This document shows positions 18,683 to 27,555 of a stretch of 55,132 nucleotides of DNA, piece after piece (within the stretch, counting starts at the first letter, position 1; every line of letters starts with the position of its first letter). The stretch spans positions 1 to 55,132 of the forward strand of contig JAPJNH010000091.1 of the NCBI GenBank assembly GCA_026461075.1, written 5' to 3'. Both the position numbers and the translations under genes were made by a program. The notes beneath the pieces are model-generated. The model was given only the letters and a program-made list of their open reading frames with translations, was not told the DNA's origin and ran no database searches. The DNA is from Chitinophagales bacterium (lineage in GTDB: Bacteria; Bacteroidota; Bacteroidia; Chitinophagales; CAIODY01).

Positions 18683-19867
18683 ATGAAAAAGTTTTTGCCA
18701 TTGTTTGTGCTTTTTTTGCTTGCCATTACATTTAGTGGCTTTGCTCAATCTGCCAGTGATAAAAAGGATACTACTCTCTTTGTAATTAAAACTGTAAACG
18801 GTGCAGAATATCTAGGGCATGTGCTCAGTGACGATGGCCGTGAGCTGTTTATAGAAACGAACACCATTGGAAAATTATATCTGCATAAGAATGAAGTTGT
18901 TTCTATGCAAAAGGTGGTCAATAAACAAGATGTTCAGGAGAAGATTGAGGCTGGGAATTATCAAAAACCTAAAGCGCCGGAAGACATTTTTACGACCCGT
19001 TATATTTTTACTACAAATGCGCTTCCTATTTCAAAAGGGGCCAATTATGGTATGACGAATATTCACGGACCAGAAATTCACTTCTCCATTACGGATCGTT
19101 TGAATGTTGGTATCATGACTAGCTGGATTGGCTCACCGCTTATTCTTGCTGCGAAATATACTTTCAAAAAGTCTGAATCGAAATTAAATTTCGCCCTTGG
19201 TACTTTATTAGGGACTTCAGGCTTTTTAAATCAAGGTCGTGGTTACATGGGTTTGCATTGGGGAACAGTAACGTTTGGCGATAGAGAGAATAATATCTCC
19301 TTATCTGCCGGAGGCGCGTATTTTAATATCGGCAATGAAGTGAGTCGTATTACGAATAAAGAATATAATGTTTATAGTAATGTTACTAAAGAGACATATT
19401 ACTATTCCAATAATCAAACTACCTACAGTAAAGTTTCGGGCGATGATATAGAAATAGGAAGTGGTTTGGCTGCAAAAACAGTATTTGGACCTATGCTCGG
19501 TATCGCTGGAATAAAGAAAATTGGTACCAAAGCAAGTTTTGTTTTAGATAATATATTATATATATATAAGCACGAATATCTTTGTAAAACAGCGACTGTG
19601 TTGGAGTATGTTAGTGGTACAGATCCTAATGGTAATTCGATTAATTCTACAACCTATAGCAATACATATGATTTTAATAAATCGTTGAAAACCGTGGTTA
19701 TTTTAATGCCAGGAATACGTATACAATCTAGTCTTAAAACGGCTTTCCAATTTGCACTTCCAATCATTCAGGTTTATGGAAAAGGCAATCGTAAAAATGT
19801 AAACGGCAAACAAGCAAAGTTCCTTGCGTTTCCAGCTCCGATGCTTACCATTTTCTTTAAATTCTAA
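18683..19867 (+). CDS. Hypothetical exported protein, probably beta-barrel, with a small N-terminal beta domain
   Basis: Signal peptide; TVNGAEYLGHVLSDDGRELFIETNTIGKLYLHKNEVVSMQK; alternating amphipathic strands. Confidence 0.6.
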   Translation: MKKFLPLFVLFLLAITFSGFAQSASDKKDTTLFVIKTVNGAEYLGHVLSDDGRELFIETNTIGKLYLHKNEVVSMQKVVNKQDVQEKIEAGNYQKPKAPEDIFTTRYIFTTNALPISKGANYGMTNIHGPEIHFSITDRLNVGIMTSWIGSPLILAAKYTFKKSESKLNFALGTLLGTSGFLNQGRGYMGLHWGTVTFGDRENNISLSAGGAYFNIGNEVSRITNKEYNVYSNVTKETYYYSNNQTTYSKVSGDDIEIGSGLAAKTVFGPMLGIAGIKKIGTKASFVLDNILYIYKHEYLCKTATVLEYVSGTDPNGNSINSTTYSNTYDFNKSLKTVVILMPGIRIQSSLKTAFQFALPIIQVYGKGNRKNVNGKQAKFLAFPAPMLTIFFKF

Positions 19868-19890
19868 TTGCTACTTTAATCTTGTTTCAT

Positions 19891-19922
19891 AAAAAAGGCT
19901 CTTCAAACGAAGAGCCTTTTTT
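19891..19922. terminator. Bidirectional intrinsic terminator
   Basis: Perfect 14-bp stem aaaaaaggctcttc-aaac-gaagagcctttttt. Confidence 0.9.
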
Positions 19923-19945
19923 TATGGAATCTTTTCTATGAGCGA

Positions 19946-20419
19946 TTAATCACAATATAAATGATCTGTAGTGCTGCCGTTATGACAACCATTACAAGCA
20001 CCTGTGCGTGTAACTTGACTCATATAATGCATGGTCCCACTAGGACCCTTTGTTGCAGGATATAAACCTCCACCAAAGTCAATCGCATTCGTTGTATAGA
20101 AATTGCCTTTTGCATCCACTTCTAATGTCGCAACTAGGTTACCAGAACCATTCGCTCCTGTATATAAATAGACGGTTGAATTCGGTTGTAAAGTCACTAA
20201 ATCTGCTTTGTACATGGTACCTGCTGCAGTAAACCAACCATCTCCTTGCCCGCCACTCTTATGACAATTCATACAGTTTTGCCCCATATTGTGACTTTCG
20301 TTTTCATTATATTTCGAGGTATTACTAGCGTTTGAACCTTCCTTTTCACAGGAAGTCTGAGAAAGGATTAATGCGCCTGCAATGGCAATGCTAAGCGCGC
20401 TGATGATTATTTTTTTCAT
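19946..20419 (-). CDS. Lipoprotein with two CxxCH haem-binding motifs
   Basis: Lipobox-like SQTSCEKEG; QNCMNCHKSGG and GACNGCHNGS. Confidence 0.72.
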   Translation of the reverse strand: MKKIIISALSIAIAGALILSQTSCEKEGSNASNTSKYNENESHNMGQNCMNCHKSGGQGDGWFTAAGTMYKADLVTLQPNSTVYLYTGANGSGNLVATLEVDAKGNFYTTNAIDFGGGLYPATKGPSGTMHYMSQVTRTGACNGCHNGSTTDHLYCD

Positions 20420-20430
20420 ATGAATGCTAT

Positions 20431-21492
20431 TTATTTTGTTTCTGTAAATGAATTCCAGCCTGCTGCTGCAATATCCACTTCACTTCCTTGCTTACTCACC
20501 AATCTTAACCCTAAGCTTGGATCTGTTATATGGCCGATGACACTGATGTCTTCTAAATCTTTCACTTTTTCGAAATCCTCTTGCTTAATGGTGAATAGAA
20601 GTTCGTAATCTTCACCTCCATTCATATAAGCCGTAATGGTATCGATTTTCATTTTCACAGCCATCTCGTAAGTATCGGAATGAATTGGGATTTTCTCTTC
20701 ATAAACTCGAGCACCGCAAATACTTTGTCGGCAAATATGTGTCAATTCGCTACTCAAACCATCCGAGATATCCATCATTGCTGTAGGTTGGACTCCCTTT
20801 TCTGCTAAAAGTTTAATGATATCTTTTCTGGCTTCTGGTTTTAATTGTCTTCCTAAAATATAGTGTTGATTTTCAAGGTCGGGTTGAACACCTGGATGTT
20901 CCTTAAATATTTGCTTTTCACGTTCTAGCAATTGCAATCCCATAAAAGCCGCGCCAAGGTCTCCAGAAACGCAAATCAAGTCGTTAAGCTTAGCTCCATT
21001 ACGATAGACCACCTTGTCCTTCTCTACTTCTCCAATCGCTGTAATGCTTACAAAAAGACCCTTTAAAGAGCTAGTAGTATCACCACCAATCATTTCTACG
21101 CCATAATTCTGACAAGCTAAATACATGCCGGTATAGAACTCTTCCATGGCCTCAACAGTGTATTTGCTAGAAATAGCAACAGAAACAGTGATGTATTTTG
21201 GTGTGCCGTTCATCGCATAAATATCGCTGAGGTTGACCACTACACTTTTGTAACCCAAATGTTTTAGCGGCGTATAGGCAAGGTCGAAGTGAATACCTTC
21301 AGCCAAAATATCAGTTGTTACGAGTTCGTAGTGTGTATCGGAGCCGGTCTCAATGACAGCACAATCATCACCAATACCTTTGATGATGCGATTATCTTGC
21401 GGAGGGAAATTCTTCGTTAGATGATCAATTAATCCAAATTCGCCTAATTGCGCAATAGGAGTAGTGCTCGGTGTTTTTTGTTCTTCTTGCAT
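20431..21492 (-). CDS. thiL: Thiamine-phosphate kinase
   Basis: GDDCAVI, TTDILAEGIHFDLAYTPLKHLGYKSVVVNLSDIYAMNG, ISDGLSSELTHI. Confidence 0.95.
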   Translation of the reverse strand: MQEEQKTPSTTPIAQLGEFGLIDHLTKNFPPQDNRIIKGIGDDCAVIETGSDTHYELVTTDILAEGIHFDLAYTPLKHLGYKSVVVNLSDIYAMNGTPKYITVSVAISSKYTVEAMEEFYTGMYLACQNYGVEMIGGDTTSSLKGLFVSITAIGEVEKDKVVYRNGAKLNDLICVSGDLGAAFMGLQLLEREKQIFKEHPGVQPDLENQHYILGRQLKPEARKDIIKLLAEKGVQPTAMMDISDGLSSELTHICRQSICGARVYEEKIPIHSDTYEMAVKMKIDTITAYMNGGEDYELLFTIKQEDFEKVKDLEDISVIGHITDPSLGLRLVSKQGSEVDIAAAGWNSFTETK

Positions 21493-21624
21493 CCTACAAA
21501 GGTAATGATTTCGTGTTAAAAGCTAAGTTTGAATGCCTTGATCCTAATGTCCTTGTAGGCGTTAACAAAAAATTAGACCCAAAAATTTTAATTTGAAGTT
21601 TAAAGGTTTCATTTTTGTATTCTA

Positions 21625-22002
21625 ATGCGCAGACTTTTGTCCCTTTTACTGTTGACCCTTTGGTTGCTAATGAATGGCAATTCGTCTTATGCATTTATGA
21701 AAACTAATTGTTCGAATGTAAGTTCGAATTCTGTTGAGAAGTTGGGTGTTGATGATTTCAAATCATTACAACTATCACCTAGTGTGAATAACGAAGAGGA
21801 AAAGGTTTTCTATGTGGAGGAGGATGAGGAAGAGGAAGAAGACTTGCTGCATACGAATCTTCGTTTGCATGCTGTAATTTTATATCATTTATTATTTGAA
21901 TTTAGAGGAGCGGATTCGCAACTAAGTTGTTTTAGTTCGAAGTTTGATATCACTCCTGCATGCACACCTGTTTATTTAGTGTGCCAGAACATCAGAATAT
22001 AA
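21625..22002 (+). CDS. Small secreted acidic hypothetical protein
   Basis: Signal-peptide-like N-terminus and EEDEEEEED tract; 51 nt before SulP ORF on the same strand. Confidence 0.55.
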   Translation: MRRLLSLLLLTLWLLMNGNSSYAFMKTNCSNVSSNSVEKLGVDDFKSLQLSPSVNNEEEKVFYVEEDEEEEEDLLHTNLRLHAVILYHLLFEFRGADSQLSCFSSKFDITPACTPVYLVCQNIRI

Positions 22003-22053
22003 AAACGAATCTCTATTTCGTTTTAATCTGATTTTCTAATCTCCATCTTTCCG

Positions 22054-23682
22054 ATGGACTATTTTTTTTCTTTTATGTCATTAAATCTTTCTAAAGAGAC
22101 GCCAAAAGATGGTTTGGCTGGTCTTCGTCAAAATTTTCTAAGTGAAATAAGTTCTGGTTTTATTGTTTCATTATTAGCCTTGCCTTTGAGTTTGGGCATC
22201 GCTAAAGCAAGTGATTTTCCCAATCCAATGTATGGCGTATTAAGCGCGATTATTGGAGGAATTTTAGTCAGTCTTTTTGCAGGTTCACGATTAACGATTA
22301 AAGGTCCTGCTGCTGGATTAATTGTAATATGCGCAGGTTCGGTAGCTGCTTTCGGTGGTGGTGAAATGGGGTGGAAAATGACCTTAGGAGCGATTGTTGT
22401 CGCTTCCGGATTGCAAATATTATTTGGTCTTTTAAAATTGGGAAAATTGTCTGATTTCTTTCCTCTTTCTGCTGTGCATGGAATGCTAGCAGCGATTGGT
22501 TTGATAATTATCTCCAAACAATTGCACATCTTATTAGGGGTGAATCCGCTCAATGAGCATGGCAAGCCGATGGTTGAACCTCTTGAATTACTAGCGGCCT
22601 TACCCAAAACGTTTGCAAGTATTCCTGAACATCTTAATGTTGTAAAAGTTGGTTTAGTTTCTTTAGCCTTGGTATTGGGTATCCCCATGTTACCGTTCAA
22701 ATGGTTGAAGAAAATACCATTACCAGTAATCATACTCATAATTGCAATTCCTATGGCTGCAAGTTTGGGTTTGAAAGGAACTAAAGGTGCCTTATTGAAA
22801 TTCGACAAGCCGTTTACTGATTTGATTCATATTAATGCTTCATTCGGTGGTATGCAGCAAATGGGGACGTTTATTCAATATGTGATTCTGTTCGCAATCA
22901 TTGGTTCATTAGAATCACTATTGACTGCAAAAGCAATTGATTTATTAGATCCATACAAGCGTAAGTCTGATTTTAATAAAGATTTGATTGCTGTTGGTGG
23001 AGGTAACGTTTTGTCTAGTTTGTTAGGAGGTTTGCCGATGATTTCAGAAGTAGCTCGTAGCTCTTCGAATGTTAGTAACGGAGCAAAGACTCGTTGGGCT
23101 AACTTCTTTCATGGATTGTTTTTACTTTCGTTCATGTTATTAGCGGTACCTGTATTGCAATTAATACCAACAGCTGCTTTGAGTGCATTGCTAATAGGTG
23201 TTGGTATCAAGTTAGCGCATCCTAAGGAGTTTAAACACGCTTATCAAATAGGCAAGGAGCAATTGTTGGTATTTGTTGTAACGGTCCTGTTTACCTTAGG
23301 TGTCGATTTGTTGGTTGGTATTGCCGCGGGTATTGTAACGGAGTTTATAGTAAATTTGATAAATGGAAAGTCGTTTAAAAAAGCGTTGAAAGCGAATATT
23401 GAGTTGGTAGATTTAAATGAGGATACGCTTTTAATTCGATTAAATAACGCAGCCGTATTTTCTAACTTTATGGGAATTAAAAAGCAGTTGTATGCAATTG
23501 AAGGTGGTAAATTGATTCAAATAGATTGCAGTAATTGTAATTTCTTAGATCATTCTGCCATGGAAAATATTCATTTGTTTGAGCACGATTATGCACATAC
23601 GGGAGGACGAGTGGAATTAATCGGATTGAATCAACATCGTGCATTTTCGAACCATAGTTTGTCGGCTAGAAAATTAAATTAA
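22054..23682 (+). CDS. SulP family anion transporter with C-terminal STAS-like domain (candidate bicarbonate transporter)
   Basis: SGFIVSLLALPLSLGIAKASDFPNPMYGVLSAIIGGILVSLFAGSRLTIKGPAAGLIVI; C-terminal IQIDCSNCNFLDHSAMENI; alternative ATG at 22075. Confidence 0.92.
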   Translation: MDYFFSFMSLNLSKETPKDGLAGLRQNFLSEISSGFIVSLLALPLSLGIAKASDFPNPMYGVLSAIIGGILVSLFAGSRLTIKGPAAGLIVICAGSVAAFGGGEMGWKMTLGAIVVASGLQILFGLLKLGKLSDFFPLSAVHGMLAAIGLIIISKQLHILLGVNPLNEHGKPMVEPLELLAALPKTFASIPEHLNVVKVGLVSLALVLGIPMLPFKWLKKIPLPVIILIIAIPMAASLGLKGTKGALLKFDKPFTDLIHINASFGGMQQMGTFIQYVILFAIIGSLESLLTAKAIDLLDPYKRKSDFNKDLIAVGGGNVLSSLLGGLPMISEVARSSSNVSNGAKTRWANFFHGLFLLSFMLLAVPVLQLIPTAALSALLIGVGIKLAHPKEFKHAYQIGKEQLLVFVVTVLFTLGVDLLVGIAAGIVTEFIVNLINGKSFKKALKANIELVDLNEDTLLIRLNNAAVFSNFMGIKKQLYAIEGGKLIQIDCSNCNFLDHSAMENIHLFEHDYAHTGGRVELIGLNQHRAFSNHSLSARKLN

Positions 23683-23690
23683 GTAGGAAC

Positions 23691-24998
23691 ATGAAAAAAA
23701 ATATGTTGAAGAAACTTTTGTTAGCACTTATAACCTGTATAAGTGTAAACGCCTTTGCGACGAATACACCGAATAATCCATTAAGTTGGTCATTGAATGC
23801 TGATAATTCACACTATGTGAAAGTGAACGCCACAGGACAGTTCTGGTTACGTCATACAGACATGAATCCAGGTTCTACTTATAATGGCTATGCGAAGGAT
23901 AAAGGATTAGATATTGGTATCCGTCGTTTTCGTGTGCAATTTCAATCGCAACTAAGTGATCGTGTATTTATGTATGCGCAATTAGGCTTGAATAATTTTC
24001 ATTCTTATAGTGATCGTCAAACTGGTTTCTATGTAATGGATGCTTGTTCGGATTATGAAGTCATAAAAGATAAGTTGGCCTTAGGTGGAGGATTAAGTTC
24101 TTGGGTTGGGTTTTCGCGTTTTTCTTCTCCAGCTGTAGCCTCTATTATGGGTGTTGACGCACCTTTGCAATTTCAAACTACCAATGATGTAACGGATCAA
24201 TTCATCCGTCGTCTAGGGTTATATGCAAAAGGTTATTTGGGTAAATTGAATTATCGACTAGCAATGGTACAGCCTTTTGATATTCAAAAAAGTCCAATTG
24301 CTTCTTCTGTTACGATTTCAAAAAAATCCTCTTTCAGTCCACTGCCTCCTAAAATGCAATGGAATGCCTATCTGAATTATGAATTCAAGGATAAAGAGCA
24401 AAACAAAACACCCTACTTTGCCGGCACTTATTTAGGCGCCAAAAAAGTGAGTTCGCTAGGCGCAGGTATCACCTATCAGCCAAACGCGATGTGGGCTTTA
24501 AACAATAATAGCGACACCGTATTTCATGCGCTTCTATTCGCCTCGATCGATTATTTTTATGATGCTCCTGTCGGACATAAAGGTGCAGCTATTAGCTATT
24601 ATGCGAATGTAGCTTATACCGATTTTGGTCACAATTATCTTCGCATGCTTGGAGCTATGAATCCAATGACGGGTTCGAAAGATCTCACGATTTTAAACGG
24701 TGGTGGTAATCGATTTCCTGCCTATGGAACTGGGACTTCCTACTATATGCAGCTAGGTTATAAGCTATCTCAAAAAATAGCTAAGTTAAACTTTATGCCT
24801 TATGCGTCCATGCAAAGATCTTATTATACCGCACTTAAAGTGCCGATGAACTTTTTCGAAGCAGGTATGAATATTCTTTTAGATGGACATAATTCGAAGT
24901 TGACTGTCGGATATCAAGATCGTCCTGTTTTCAAAAATACAGGAGAGTTGATCACTCGTAAAGGCTCGCTCATTTTACAACTACAAACTGCTTTATAA
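23691..24998 (+). CDS. Outer-membrane porin-like beta-barrel protein
   Basis: Signal peptide; GLDIGIRRFRVQFQSQLSDRVFMYAQLGLNNF; QTGFYVMDACSDYEVIKDKLALGGGLSSWVG; typical of Bacteroidetes phosphate-selective-porin-like proteins. Confidence 0.78.
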   Translation: MKKNMLKKLLLALITCISVNAFATNTPNNPLSWSLNADNSHYVKVNATGQFWLRHTDMNPGSTYNGYAKDKGLDIGIRRFRVQFQSQLSDRVFMYAQLGLNNFHSYSDRQTGFYVMDACSDYEVIKDKLALGGGLSSWVGFSRFSSPAVASIMGVDAPLQFQTTNDVTDQFIRRLGLYAKGYLGKLNYRLAMVQPFDIQKSPIASSVTISKKSSFSPLPPKMQWNAYLNYEFKDKEQNKTPYFAGTYLGAKKVSSLGAGITYQPNAMWALNNNSDTVFHALLFASIDYFYDAPVGHKGAAISYYANVAYTDFGHNYLRMLGAMNPMTGSKDLTILNGGGNRFPAYGTGTSYYMQLGYKLSQKIAKLNFMPYASMQRSYYTALKVPMNFFEAGMNILLDGHNSKLTVGYQDRPVFKNTGELITRKGSLILQLQTAL

Positions 24999-25005
24999 TT
25001 TAGCA

Positions 25006-27555
25006 ATGGGAAAACATTCATTTGATATAGAGCATACCTTGCATGATATCATGCATTATCTGCCGTCGCAGATGACTTTAAAGGATTTCGTACATCATAA
25101 TTCTTTACATGCTTTTCAAAGTATGAAGTTTTATGAAGGAATTTTTAGAGCCTCTAAAATCTTTGGTTTCAAAGTAAGTTTACAGCTTTCTGAATTTAGA
25201 GAACTTTATAAAAAAGGTCGAATTACTGAATCTGTTATTGAACGGATAATCATCGAGCGCAAGGGGGAGGATAATTTAGAAGCTTGGGTAAAAAAAGTGC
25301 TTTACCAAGAATACGACTCTAGCATTCCTTCTAGGATTGGTTTGTTGCGAGCTAATTGGAAAAAGCAATATCGCCTTGATTTAGATACTTTGACACATCC
25401 ATTGTTGTATCGAATTTTAGCGTCTTATCTCGACCAAGGGATTTCAGTGTGGGAGTTTCCGGAGCAAACGGATTCTTTTTTAGGAGCAATTCGATCCATG
25501 GAACAAAACTCCGCAGCCTCTTTCTTTCGAACTGCTGAAGCAAAGGCTTTGCTAATGAAGGATGGTGTTCGTATCGAAGACTTGCTAAAACGAATAGTGG
25601 GTGACGAATCCTATTATGAACAGTATTTATATGATTTGTGTTTTAGTCATCGTGGTTGGAGTGGAATCGTAGCTGTTCTAACTGAAAATCCTGGAGCCTT
25701 ATTGTTAAAGCGTCCGATTACATTGCAGGAGCTCTGTATTTTTGAGCTTCTTCTAGAAATGGATGCGCTTCATGCGGAATTAGGAAGTGATTGGAAGCCG
25801 ATAGCTTCTTTCACACAGGATGCTCCGGTTGATATTTTGGCCGAAACATCTTTAACGGAGTTGGATGAAGTAATTAAGATTTGGCAGGACGCTTTCGAAT
25901 GGAATTATTATGATCAAGTAGTAACAGGTATACAAGGCAATTTGAAACGTACGCGGACCGTTCATGATAAAACAAGCTTTCAAGCAATATTTTGTATTGA
26001 TGAGCGTGAATGTTCCTTGCGTCGACATTTGGAGCTAGTAGCACCAGATGCAATTACTTTCGGAGCACCTGGTTTCTTTGGTGTGGAATTCTACTATCTA
26101 CAACAGGATACCAAGTTTTTAGATAAGCTTTGTCCTGCGCCAGTTACGCCTAAATATTTGATAAAGGAGATGGCCGCACACGTGCATCACGACTCCGATA
26201 TTATGTTCTCTCCAAGTTCTCATAAATTGGAGACGAATATATTTAGCACCTTTTATTTAGGGGCTTTAGCTTTACCGAAGCTACTACAAGGGATTTTCAT
26301 GCCGAAAATGACCCCTTCAATTTCAGATGCCTTCTCACACATGACGAAGGGGAGCGCATTAACGATTGAAAATAAAGCTGTGACCGATCGTGAATACGAT
26401 TTGCAAGTTGGATTTACAATTGAAGAAATGACAGTACGCGTGGAGAATTTCTTACGAGGTATTGGATTGATAGCAAATTTTGCCGATTTGATTTATGTGG
26501 TAGCACATGGTAGTTCGAGCGCTAATAATCCGCATCACGGAGCACACGATTGTGGCGCTTGTAGTGGGCGTCCTGGCGCAACGAATGCACGCGTCTTTGC
26601 GGGAATGGCTAATCATCCGAAAGTTCGTCAGGAACTTGCTTTAAAAGGGATAATTATACCTTCAACTACAGTGTTCGTTCCTGCTATGCATGATACCGCA
26701 GCAGATACTATTGGGTATTATGATGAAAACGGAATACCAGCCAATCAGTTGCATACACATCAAGAAGTTAAGCAAGCATTTGAGGATGCGCTTGATTTAA
26801 ATGCGAAAGAACGTTCGCGTCGTTTTGCTTCTATTTCTACCAAACAACCGATTAAAAAAATTCGTAAAGCAATTTATGATCGTTCGGTTGAATTGTTTGA
26901 ACCTCGACCGGAACTTGGTCATGGAACGAACTCATTATGTATTGTAGGACGAAGAGAACTTACGCGAGGTTTGTTTTTAGACCGACGTGCCTTTCTTAAT
27001 TCTTATGATTATCGTACAGATTTGGAAGGGAAATATTTAGCCAACGTTATGGCTCCTATTGGAGTGGTATGTGGTGGTATTAATTTGGAGTATTATTTCT
27101 CACGGGTTGATAATGTAAAATTAGGTTGTGGTACCAAATTGCCACATAACGTAGTCGGATTGATAGGCGTAGCTAATAGTAGTGATGGCGATTTACGCCC
27201 TGGTTTACCTTGGCAGATGATTGAGCCACATGATCCGGTTCGCTTATTAGTGGTCGTAGAACATTTTCCAGAGGTTGTTTTGAAGGTGATTCAAAGCAAT
27301 CCTGCCATGTATGAATGGTATAAGAATGAATGGGTTCATATTATGGCACTCCATCCTGATACGCAAGAGTTCTTTTATTATCGCAATGGTCATTTTCTAC
27401 ACTATCATGCGGAAGCATTGGATGCGAAGGCAGTAGCAAGCGTTCATCATTTATTTGAGGAAGCTCCAGAAATGATGACTAATGCGATTACGCATGCAAC
27501 TTTTGAGAATTTACCTATTTATCAAATTGAGAATAATATTCAATGGAAATCATAG
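25006..27555 (+). CDS. dabA: DabA, DUF2309 inorganic carbon transporter subunit
   Basis: FCIDERECSLRRHLE and AHGSSSANNPHHGAHDCGACSGRPGATNARVFAGMANHP; 849 aa. Confidence 0.93.
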   Translation: MGKHSFDIEHTLHDIMHYLPSQMTLKDFVHHNSLHAFQSMKFYEGIFRASKIFGFKVSLQLSEFRELYKKGRITESVIERIIIERKGEDNLEAWVKKVLYQEYDSSIPSRIGLLRANWKKQYRLDLDTLTHPLLYRILASYLDQGISVWEFPEQTDSFLGAIRSMEQNSAASFFRTAEAKALLMKDGVRIEDLLKRIVGDESYYEQYLYDLCFSHRGWSGIVAVLTENPGALLLKRPITLQELCIFELLLEMDALHAELGSDWKPIASFTQDAPVDILAETSLTELDEVIKIWQDAFEWNYYDQVVTGIQGNLKRTRTVHDKTSFQAIFCIDERECSLRRHLELVAPDAITFGAPGFFGVEFYYLQQDTKFLDKLCPAPVTPKYLIKEMAAHVHHDSDIMFSPSSHKLETNIFSTFYLGALALPKLLQGIFMPKMTPSISDAFSHMTKGSALTIENKAVTDREYDLQVGFTIEEMTVRVENFLRGIGLIANFADLIYVVAHGSSSANNPHHGAHDCGACSGRPGATNARVFAGMANHPKVRQELALKGIIIPSTTVFVPAMHDTAADTIGYYDENGIPANQLHTHQEVKQAFEDALDLNAKERSRRFASISTKQPIKKIRKAIYDRSVELFEPRPELGHGTNSLCIVGRRELTRGLFLDRRAFLNSYDYRTDLEGKYLANVMAPIGVVCGGINLEYYFSRVDNVKLGCGTKLPHNVVGLIGVANSSDGDLRPGLPWQMIEPHDPVRLLVVVEHFPEVVLKVIQSNPAMYEWYKNEWVHIMALHPDTQEFFYYRNGHFLHYHAEALDAKAVASVHHLFEEAPEMMTNAITHATFENLPIYQIENNIQWKS

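Noticed and set aside
19555-19568. Short TA-rich run (atattatatatatata) within the 18.7 kb CDS
   Set aside because: Encodes an in-frame NILYIYK stretch; simple coding low complexity rather than a regulatory repeat.
22128-22808. 226-aa minus-strand ORF opposite the SulP gene
   Set aside because: Shadow ORF: lies wholly inside a well-supported SulP CDS and its translation mirrors it in antisense without domain-like character.
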